A DNA stretch of 10,388 nt from Planctomycetes bacterium RBG_16_41_13. GTDB taxonomy: Bacteria > Planctomycetota > Brocadiia > Brocadiales > Brocadiaceae. The first letter of the stretch is position 1. The number at the start of each line of letters is the position of its first letter. The notes below the pieces were generated by a model, which was given only the letters and a program-made list of their open reading frames with translations, searched no databases and was not told the origin of the DNA. Below, one piece after another: positions 1-6,376 of the stretch. Made by a program: the position numbers and the translations under genes. Location: positions 1 through 10,388 of the forward strand of contig MHYI01000002.1 of assembly GCA_001828295.1 (NCBI GenBank), written 5' to 3'.

Positions 1-126
1 GTCTTTGTCACAAACACACATGTCGCAGCCACAGAAACACATGTCTTTGTCACAAACACACATGTCGCAGCCACAGAAACACTTGTCTTTGTCACAAACA
101 CACATGTCGCAGCCACAGAAACACAT
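1..126 (-). other. Cysteine-rich heptad ORF within the array, partial, doubtful
   Basis: Read leftward from an ATG at 126-124, the minus strand gives 42 codons open to the window edge. They form alternating heptads MCFCGCD and MCVCDKD, with five or six cysteines per 14 residues in CxC and CxCxC spacing. This looks like a small metal-binding repeat protein divergent from the peptidase gene, but a 21-bp repeat gives open frames by chance. No convincing ribosome binding site precedes the ATG, and the end lies outside the window. It may equally be non-coding repeat DNA. Confidence 0.15.
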
Positions 127-168
127 GACTTTGTCACAAACACATATCACTTTGCAATAAACACGAAA
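1..168. repeat. Tandem array, 21-bp half-units in 42-bp units, truncated at the left edge
   Basis: Three nearly identical 42-bp units fill 1-126; the second differs from the first by one base near its end. Each unit is two related 21-bp halves, one starting GTCTTTGTCACAAACAC and the other GTCGCAGCCACAGAAAC, which match at about 15 of 21 positions. The next two half-units (127-147 and 148-168) keep the register but decay toward the downstream gene, so eight half-units are visible. Because 21 is a multiple of 3, five of the six reading frames stay open through the three conserved units. The forward frame from base 1 runs to a TGA at 190-192 that overlaps the ATG of the peptidase gene. I see no spacers, so it is not a CRISPR array. 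Function unknown. Confidence 0.9.
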
Positions 169-188
169 ATCAGCATAAAAACAACATT

Positions 189-2705
189 ATGAAAATATTT
201 CTTCCTATTTGTATTGCTACCCTGAGTATAGTCGAAGGGTCTGTATGTTTCTCCCAGCAAAACATTTCCTGCAAACACCTCAAACAAATGGATAATGTAA
301 AATGGCTAATGGCTAATGGAAATACATCAACCATTAACCATCAACCATTAACCATTGAACACCCTTCTCTCCTTGCCGATTCCCTCCGCAGCGACACCAT
401 CAACATCCTCAAATACACCATCAATCTTCAGATAACCGATTTCTCCGCGCCCGATACCATCTGGGGAAACACACAGGTTCAGTTCACTCCTTTAGTAAAT
501 AACATCAGCACACTTTCTTTGGACCTTCTCCGCATGACCATTGATTCCATTTCTCAGAACAATACCCTTCTTACCTATTCATATAACGATACACTGCTCA
601 TTGTAAACCTTCCTTCCGTTCATAACATAGGAGATACTTCAGTAGCAACCGTGTATTATCATGGCGACCCCGTAATGGATGCTTCCGGCTGGGGCGGATG
701 GTACAATCAAAGCGGTTATGCTTTCAATCTCGGAGTCGGTTTTGCGGCAGACCCGCACAATTACGGAAGAGTTTGGTTTCCCTGCTTCGATAATTTTGTA
801 GAGCGCAGCAAATACGAGTTCAACATAAAAACCAATGGCGGAAAAATTGCCTACTGCAATGGCGCGCTCACAAAAGACACTACCGATGTAAATGGATTCC
901 GCACCCGCACCTGGAAGCTGAATGAAGAAATTCCCACTTACCTCGCCTGTGTGAACGTAGCCGCTTACACGCACGTGAACCAAACTTTCAACGGAATCAA
1001 CGGAGCGGTTCCCGTAATGCTCACAGCTCTTCCTGCCGATACCGCAAACATGAAAAACTCTTTCGTCAATCTTGCTGGCGCTTTTGCCGCTTATGAAAAT
1101 CGTTACGGTTCTTTCTTGTGGAACAAAGTGGGCTACTCGCTCGTTCCCTTTTCTTCCGGAGCCATGGAACACGCCACCAACATTGCTTATCCGCGCATTG
1201 CTGCGCTCGGAAATCTCACGTATCAGGACATCATGGCGCACGAGTTTTCTCATCACTGGTGGGGCGACCTCGCCACCTGCGATAAGCAAGAAGATATGTG
1301 GATTAACGAAGGCATGGCGGTGTTTTCAGAATACATTTTTGAAGAATGGGTGAACGGAATAACCGCTTACAAAAATCAAGTCCGCGCCAATCACGATGAT
1401 ATGGTTCATTACGTGCACATTCGCGAAGGTGGATACAGAGCAATTTCAGGAATACCCGGTTCCCTCACCTATGGCGACCACGTTTATCTGAAAGGTTCTG
1501 ATGTGGCTCACACCATGCGCGGTTACCTGGGCGATTCTCTTTTCTTTCTCGGGCTGAAATATGTGTTGGCAAATCATCAGTTCACCGATATCAACAGCGC
1601 CAAGTTCCGCGATTTCATGACCACGGCAACAGGCGTGAACATGACAGATTTTTTCAGCGGATGGGTGTTCAACGGTGGCTGGCCTCACTTCTCCGTTGAC
1701 TCTTTCACTTCTTTTCCCAACGGTGGAAATTATGACGTAACAATTTATATCAAACAGAAACTGGATGGAGCGCCTTCTTTCTTCAACAATGTTCCGCTCG
1801 AAATCACTTTCAAAGATGCAAGCTGGAACGAAGTTGCGAAAACAATAAACGTATCAGGACAAAACACAACTGCAACGGTTACCATTCCCTTCAATCCCGC
1901 CTTTGTCGGAGTGGACCTCAACGAAAAAATTTCTGATGCAATTACTTCGGATACAAAAAAGATAAAAACAACCGGAACTTCCTTTGGCACTACGGCAAAC
2001 GGCAGAATGCAAATCAGCGTGCTGGCAATCACACCGGGCGATTCTGCTTTCGTTCTTGTAGAACACAACTGGGCTGCGCCCGATTCTTTCAAAACACCAA
2101 ACCCTGATTACAAACTTTCTCCTTATCACTATTGGAAAGTAAGCGGATTATTTCCGGCTCTTTTTGATGCAACCGGAACTATTACCTACGATGGAAGAAC
2201 AACAGGAACAAGCGGAGGGAACTATTACCTCGACCATCAGCTTATCACCGCCACCAATCAGGAAGACAGCATTGTTCTTATGTACCGCAAAGATGCTGCT
2301 GATGAGTGGAACTGGTTTCCTTATTACACTAAAACCATGGGCAATCTCACCGACAAGACAGGCACAATAAAAATTGATTCGCTCTTGCCCGGAGAATATA
2401 CTATTGCCTTCGCTTATCTTCTCAATAACGCAGTTGCAGAAAATGAAAATGAAACTTCAGTTCTCGTTTATCCGAATCCTTTCAGCACCTCAGCAACCCT
2501 AGAAATTAATTTCCCCTTAATAAAGGGAGCGAAGGGGGATGCTGTATTTGTGATGTATGATGTTTACGGAAGAGAAATGATGCGGTTACCGATTACTTGT
2601 TACCGATTACCGATTACACGGGGCAACCTCGCAAGCGGATTTTATTTCTACAAATTGCAGTCAAATGATGAAATGATTGGCTCAGGGAAAATTATTATTG
2701 AATAA
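189..2705 (+). CDS. Exported M1-family zinc metallopeptidase (aminopeptidase N-like) with T9SS sorting domain
   Basis: This 838-aa protein should remove N-terminal residues from peptides outside the cell or at the surface. It carries the M1 zinc site HEFSH at residues 351-355 with the third ligand Glu374 in INEGMA, 18 residues after the second His. The exopeptidase motif appears as GAMEH at 324-328 (usual form GAMEN), and Tyr433 in VYLKG fits the transition-state tyrosine. Residues 1 to about 22 form a signal peptide, 65-260 the N-terminal beta domain, and 270-500 the thermolysin-like catalytic domain. A T9SS C-terminal domain starts at YPNPF (761-765) and ends GSGKIIIE. The ATG at 189 is chosen because the signal peptide follows at once. 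Oddities are three in-frame low-complexity repeats, one within the signal peptide. The fold and family are clear; the substrate range is not. Confidence 0.93.
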   Translation: MKIFLPICIATLSIVEGSVCFSQQNISCKHLKQMDNVKWLMANGNTSTINHQPLTIEHPSLLADSLRSDTINILKYTINLQITDFSAPDTIWGNTQVQFTPLVNNISTLSLDLLRMTIDSISQNNTLLTYSYNDTLLIVNLPSVHNIGDTSVATVYYHGDPVMDASGWGGWYNQSGYAFNLGVGFAADPHNYGRVWFPCFDNFVERSKYEFNIKTNGGKIAYCNGALTKDTTDVNGFRTRTWKLNEEIPTYLACVNVAAYTHVNQTFNGINGAVPVMLTALPADTANMKNSFVNLAGAFAAYENRYGSFLWNKVGYSLVPFSSGAMEHATNIAYPRIAALGNLTYQDIMAHEFSHHWWGDLATCDKQEDMWINEGMAVFSEYIFEEWVNGITAYKNQVRANHDDMVHYVHIREGGYRAISGIPGSLTYGDHVYLKGSDVAHTMRGYLGDSLFFLGLKYVLANHQFTDINSAKFRDFMTTATGVNMTDFFSGWVFNGGWPHFSVDSFTSFPNGGNYDVTIYIKQKLDGAPSFFNNVPLEITFKDASWNEVAKTINVSGQNTTATVTIPFNPAFVGVDLNEKISDAITSDTKKIKTTGTSFGTTANGRMQISVLAITPGDSAFVLVEHNWAAPDSFKTPNPDYKLSPYHYWKVSGLFPALFDATGTITYDGRTTGTSGGNYYLDHQLITATNQEDSIVLMYRKDAADEWNWFPYYTKTMGNLTDKTGTIKIDSLLPGEYTIAFAYLLNNAVAENENETSVLVYPNPFSTSATLEINFPLIKGAKGDAVFVMYDVYGREMMRLPITCYRLPITRGNLASGFYFYKLQSNDEMIGSGKIIIE
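219..240. repeat. Short interspersed palindrome inside the signal-peptide coding region
   Basis: The segment ends ACCCT (219-223) and AGGGT (236-240) with an imperfect stem. The core CTGAGTATAGTCGAAGGG resembles the CCCTGAGC...GTCGAAGGG motif that I recall as scattered through many Bacteroidota and other bacterial genomes. Here it lies in frame and encodes TLSIVEGS (residues 11-18), putting a glutamate in what should be the hydrophobic core of the signal peptide. That it was inserted is an inference from the motif and the unusual residue. Confidence 0.5.
302..356. repeat. In-frame short tandem and inverted repeat after the signal peptide
   Basis: The left part (302-319) is ATGGCTA repeated at a 7-bp period. 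The right part (331-356) is CAACCATTAACCAT repeated at a 14-bp period. The second left copy (309-319) can pair with CCATTAACCAT (331-341), giving an 11-bp stem with one mismatch and an 11-nt loop. It encodes residues 38-56 of the peptidase, a low-complexity linker between the signal peptide and the first beta domain, so it is tolerated. Confidence 0.6.
2511..2618. repeat. Two low-complexity repeat insertions in the T9SS sorting domain
   Basis: At 2511-2538 a palindrome-like stretch (CCCCTTAATAAAGGG followed by AGCGAAGGGGG) encodes FPLIKGAKG near residues 775-783. At 2584-2618 the sequence repeats GTTACCGATTAC with a further ACCGATTAC, encoding the duplicated peptide RLPIT around residues 799-810. 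The second lies in the turn between the GREM strand and the GFYF strand. Both stay in frame and neither breaks the conserved strands of the domain. Confidence 0.6.
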
Positions 2706-2740
2706 TTTGTAACCTAACCACCTTCTTATCGTAAGCGCAA

Positions 2741-2787
2741 AATCAAAAGAGGTGCATTCTTTTTAATTTTTGATTATTGAGTGCACC
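2741..2787 (+). other. Interleaved inverted repeats after the peptidase gene
   Basis: Two perfect stems interleave. AATCAAAA (2741-2748) can pair with TTTTGATT (2768-2775), and GGTGCA (2751-2756) with TGCACC (2782-2787). The order of the four arms is that of an H-type pseudoknot or of two alternative hairpins. It begins 36 bp after the stop codon, so it may be the 3' end or terminator of the peptidase transcript, but the stems are short and AT-rich and no T-tract follows directly. Confidence 0.3.
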
Positions 2788-2829
2788 ACATTTGCTTTTG
2801 CTATAATCCTGCAAATAAAAAACATTCCA

Positions 2830-2837
2830 TACCTTTG
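2830..2837 (+). promoter_or_regulatory. Possible Bacteroidota -7 promoter box
   Basis: TACCTTTG matches the Bacteroidota primary-sigma -7 consensus TAnnTTTG exactly. No good TTG sits at the usual -33 spacing; CTG at 2809-2811 is the nearest, with an 18-bp spacer. If used, transcription would begin near 2844, ahead of the structured RNA candidate at about 2900. Confidence 0.35.
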
Positions 2838-2899
2838 AACACAATAACAAAAAAATATGTAATAGATTTTAATAAATAAAATATAGCGTTAGATATTCT

Positions 2900-3040
2900 C
2901 GCTTAGGAAACCGCAAATTTTCAGTTACACGAGGATAGATTCAAACGCTCACGAAAGGCGTGGGCTTTTGGTTTGTCTGTGTAACGAGTGCTTTGCGGTA
3001 CTTCTAAGCAGATGGGCTGAATGTCCCACGCTGTTTTTTT
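2900..3040 (+). ncRNA. Candidate structured RNA with pseudoknot-like pairing and T-tract end
   Basis: Long-range complementary arms nest in order. GCTTAG (2901-2906) pairs with CTAAGC (3004-3009), extendable by a G-U and an A-U pair. ACCGCAAA (2910-2917) pairs with TTTGCGGT (2992-2999), and GTTACAC (2924-2930) pairs with GTGTAAC (2979-2985). Inside this hairpin, GCTCACG (2947-2953) can pair with CGTGGGC (2959-2965) over an AAAGG loop. GCGTGGG (2958-2964) is also a perfect match to CCCACGC (3025-3031), which lies outside the main hairpin and just before a run of seven T (3034-3040). A local stem TGGG (3013-3016) with CCCA (3025-3028) competes for the same bases. Three nested perfect helices plus a mutually exclusive 7-bp pairing next to a T-tract suggest a folded RNA ending at an intrinsic terminator. 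I do not recognise the family. It could be a small RNA, a cis-regulatory leader or an omega-like guide RNA remnant. Confidence 0.6.
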
Positions 3041-3064
3041 ATTCCACCTCAAAAAAGTATTCAC

Positions 3065-3361
3065 ATGAAAACACGAATAACAATACTATGGGAAGAAATA
3101 AATTTCTATCAAAACCAAAATATAACATACAAAGCAGAAGATGTATCAAGAAAAAAAATACGAAAAGAACCACTGAATGAAAAAAAGATAAAGGAGAATG
3201 AAGAACGAATCGAAAAATTATTCTCTGCAATCATGAATTATTGAAGAAACTTGGTCGTTAAAAATCATTCATTCGCAGATGATTTTAATGAATCTGCCGA
3301 ATATATTGACAAAGCCTTGACTAATCAAAATTCATTACCAACCTTTACCCCCTCATTTTAG
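3065..3361 (+). pseudogene. Small ORF interrupted by one in-frame TGA, unknown product
   Basis: An ATG at 3065 opens a 59-codon frame (MKTRITILWEEINFYQNQ at the start, then a Lys/Glu-rich stretch) ending at TGA 3242-3244. The same frame continues without further stops to a TAG at 3359-3361, encoding another 38 residues, including the amphipathic segment FADDFNESAEYIDKAL. Read through, it would be a protein of about 98 residues, mostly helical and charged. Both halves look protein-like, so a decayed gene, a sequencing error, or just a 59-aa gene are all possible. The ATG has no clear ribosome binding site. It lies between the RNA candidate and the SBBP gene and resembles no family I know. Confidence 0.3.
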
Positions 3362-3386
3362 ATTAATAAACTTAAATCATCTCACC

Positions 3387-6374
3387 ATGAAAAAAATTTA
3401 CTCACTCATCGTGGCAGTTTTGTTTTGCAATGCAAATTTAAAAGCCCAATGCTCCTGCACCTGTGGCACGGCACTTCCTATTACTCCCGCAAACACTTGC
3501 AACTTCACAACCCATACCACTTCTTCCTCTGGAGATCAAATATGGTTTTCATTCACAGCGCAAAGCGCTGATGTATCCATCATGCTCATCAATCAAAATA
3601 TTTTCGGAGTAAATGCCCCGCACATTCACAACCTTGCATTGTACGGTGGCACATGCAGCAATCTCACGCCCATTGCCGATGACGAACTGCCTTTTGTAAA
3701 TAAAGCCGACACCCTTGCCATTGACCTTGATGCTTCCGGTTTAACAGTAGGCACTACCTATTATATACGTGCCTTGCGAACAACATCAGTGATAGGTCCT
3801 CAATGCCCCAAAGTAAACTGCACCACCAACGGCAGCACTACTCCCTCCACTTTTAATTTATGCGTAGAGAATGTTAATGTAATCATCCCAAAAGATTTCG
3901 GGTTGGAATTACCAGCCATGAGCCATGCGTATTATCAAAATCGCGGGCAGTTAGTAGATGTAAACGGCAACCCCCGCCCTGATATAAAACTCTACACCGC
4001 AAATTCTTCACCTGCCGTTTACATAGCAAATGATTTTGTTTCTTATGTGTATGCCTCAATAGATACTATTGCCACTACCGTAGATACCTTGCACCGTGTG
4101 GACATGACTTTAGTGGGAGCAAACCCCACCCGCACATTCAAAACAGAAAAAGTTCCTGACGTATTAAATTACTATCTCGCGCACATCCCAAAGGGAGTAA
4201 CAGGCAACAAAGGATTTTCTCGTGCTGTGCAAAACGATGTTTATCCCAACATTGATATGCAGTTTTACAGCAACAATACGGGCATAAAATTTTATTTTAT
4301 TGTAAAGCCCGGAGGCAATGCCGATAACATTGTTCTCAACTTTGCAGGTGCAAACTCAGTGAATGTAACAGCCAGCGGTGGCTTAGATGTTGTTACCTCT
4401 CTCGGCACATTAAACTTTGACCCCGCCCATGCCTATCAGATAAATCCCGCTGGTCAAATAGTTCCCATGCCCTGGCAGGCGGAGTTCATTCAACTCTCGT
4501 CCACTCAGGTAAAATTTGACATTCGCAACTATCCCGCAAACATGCCCCTCTTTATTCAGGTGGATAGGGGGCATGTTTACTGCAATACTTATTCCTCTAT
4601 GGATAATTTAAGATGGAGTACGTTCTATGGTGCACCATATCACGACCAGATTAATTGTTCCGCTACCAATGCCGCAGGTGAATTATTTGTTGCGGGATAT
4701 GACGAAAGCAATGTGTTTCCCGTTACAGGGGGTCAATCAAATACTTGGGGAGATAGAACAGCTACAATCTTAAAGTTTCTTGCTACAGGAGTAAGAACAT
4801 CGGCAACATATTATGGCGGTTCATCTAATGATGAAGCGCTTGGGATTACAGTAAGCGGAAACGGAGTAACAGTTGTCGGATACACCGGCAGCAGTGATTT
4901 TCCACCGCCAACAAACACAGGAGTTCAATATGCGCAAACTTATGTAGGTGGCGTGGATGGATTCATTATCAGGCTGACTTCAACTGGTTTGGTTTGGTCT
5001 ACTTTATATGGACTAAGTGGATTGGAAAAATTCAATGATGTAAAAGTTATTGGCGGAAATACGATTATTGTTGGTATGGCTGATTCATCCGAAGTCATGC
5101 AGGGGCAATTAGGCGCTTACAATCAAAACACCACATTCGGTCAACAATATGGAGGTATCATTCTTAAATTTAATTCCCAGGATTCATTGATATGGTCAAC
5201 TTTTTTGGGAGGAGAAGCCACTGCTTTAACCGCAAACGCTGCCAATTTTTATGTCACAGGAGTAGTTAAGGATAATAATCTGCCCAATAGAAATATCCTG
5301 GGTGGGTATCGAGACAGCACACTGAATGGAAACAGCGATGCTTTCTTTGCAAAATTTACTATGACCGATGATTTAACATGGTGCACCTATTATGGTGGTT
5401 CTTCCGATGAAACAGGGCAGGGAATCGCAGTGGACAGTAAAGGAAATATGTATGCCACAGGGTTCACAAAAAGCAATGACCTGCCACTGAAGGATGCGTT
5501 AGGCGGAGCATATTTTGATAATACTTTTAACGGAGGGAATTATGCTAATACCGACCCAATGCTTTTTAAATTTGATTCCAAAGACCTTCGCGTATGGGCT
5601 ACCTATTATAGCGGAGCAAGTGTGGGGAAAGCGGCTATAGCCGATGATGAAGGAATAGATGTGGCTATTGACGGTCACGACAACGTGTATTTTATGGGCA
5701 TCACCTACTCATGCTACGGTAGTAGCCCGACTGCTGGATTTGACCAATTAGCATATCCTCCATCAGTATTTCCTCAATGGTGGAATGGCCCATGTAGTTC
5801 TAATTTTTCTCCTCAGAATTCTGAAACATATCTTGCCATGTTCACTTCTTCGCTTAAATATACATGGGGTTCGGGTTTCGGAGGACCCTTTTATGAAGAT
5901 GGCGCTTCAATTTCAATTTCAGGCAATCAGTGGCTATATCTTGTTGGAGGGTCAAACAGTATGCAGGTTAATTATGCTGTTACCCCGCAAATTCCGGTGA
6001 CAAGCGTTTGGTACAAATGTGAAAATGCAGCATTAAGCACGGCATCAAAGGATGGATTCATTTGCCAATTCAATATCTCTGCTGCGCCTAATGGAATTGC
6101 AGAACTTTCTGACAATGACGAATCGCTAAACATATACCCAAACCCTGCGAATCAGCAAATAACAGTCGAGTTCAATTCCCAAGGCAGCGAAGATATTTAC
6201 ATAACCGCGTACAATAATTTAGGGCAGCAAGTGTTTACAGAAAAAGAAAAGTCACGAAATCCCGGAATAAAAAAGAAAAACATAAATGTAAACGGATGGA
6301 GCGAAGGCATGTATTTTATTCAGGTGAAAGAAGGTAGCAAAATAATATCCGGTAAATTGATAAAGATTTTATAA
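3387..6374 (+). CDS. T9SS-exported SBBP-repeat beta-propeller protein
   Basis: This 995-aa surface or secreted protein has a signal peptide at residues 1-20 (MKKIYSLIVAVLFCNANLKA). A Cys-rich CSCTCGT start and a beta domain resembling a pre-peptidase C-terminal (PPC) domain follow at about 25-165. A conserved region with YYQNRGQL (about 180-405) matches the DUF7948-type domain that usually precedes SBBP repeats. SBBP-like blades follow, opening WSTFYG, WSTLYG, WSTFLGG, WCTYYGG and WATYYSG at Trp410, 537, 603, 665 and 737, often with GNxYxxG strands behind them. The T9SS sorting domain starts at NIYPNPA (915) and ends SGKLIKIL. Proteins of this type are thought to bind surfaces or ligands; no catalytic residues are apparent. 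It lies 2 bp upstream of the next gene, so the two are probably co-transcribed. Its sorting domain is the only one of four here without a short tandem repeat. Confidence 0.88.
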   Translation: MKKIYSLIVAVLFCNANLKAQCSCTCGTALPITPANTCNFTTHTTSSSGDQIWFSFTAQSADVSIMLINQNIFGVNAPHIHNLALYGGTCSNLTPIADDELPFVNKADTLAIDLDASGLTVGTTYYIRALRTTSVIGPQCPKVNCTTNGSTTPSTFNLCVENVNVIIPKDFGLELPAMSHAYYQNRGQLVDVNGNPRPDIKLYTANSSPAVYIANDFVSYVYASIDTIATTVDTLHRVDMTLVGANPTRTFKTEKVPDVLNYYLAHIPKGVTGNKGFSRAVQNDVYPNIDMQFYSNNTGIKFYFIVKPGGNADNIVLNFAGANSVNVTASGGLDVVTSLGTLNFDPAHAYQINPAGQIVPMPWQAEFIQLSSTQVKFDIRNYPANMPLFIQVDRGHVYCNTYSSMDNLRWSTFYGAPYHDQINCSATNAAGELFVAGYDESNVFPVTGGQSNTWGDRTATILKFLATGVRTSATYYGGSSNDEALGITVSGNGVTVVGYTGSSDFPPPTNTGVQYAQTYVGGVDGFIIRLTSTGLVWSTLYGLSGLEKFNDVKVIGGNTIIVGMADSSEVMQGQLGAYNQNTTFGQQYGGIILKFNSQDSLIWSTFLGGEATALTANAANFYVTGVVKDNNLPNRNILGGYRDSTLNGNSDAFFAKFTMTDDLTWCTYYGGSSDETGQGIAVDSKGNMYATGFTKSNDLPLKDALGGAYFDNTFNGGNYANTDPMLFKFDSKDLRVWATYYSGASVGKAAIADDEGIDVAIDGHDNVYFMGITYSCYGSSPTAGFDQLAYPPSVFPQWWNGPCSSNFSPQNSETYLAMFTSSLKYTWGSGFGGPFYEDGASISISGNQWLYLVGGSNSMQVNYAVTPQIPVTSVWYKCENAALSTASKDGFICQFNISAAPNGIAELSDNDESLNIYPNPANQQITVEFNSQGSEDIYITAYNNLGQQVFTEKEKSRNPGIKKKNINVNGWSEGMYFIQVKEGSKIISGKLIKIL

Positions 6375-6376
6375 CT

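Noticed and set aside
1..168. CRISPR array
   Set aside because: The repeats are directly tandem with no unique spacers and no cas gene is in the window. The same holds for 8817-9257.
639..1289. Long minus-strand frame (216 codons) inside the peptidase gene
   Set aside because: It lies wholly within the M1 coding sequence, whose catalytic motifs are intact, and its translation shows no family signature.
2968..3180. 70-codon plus-strand ORF across the RNA candidate
   Set aside because: It overlaps the paired helices and the T-tract, has odd composition and no domain; the RNA structure explains the region better.
3242..3244. Selenocysteine or recoded TGA
   Set aside because: No selenocysteine-insertion hairpin was seen after the codon, and the product belongs to no known selenoprotein family.
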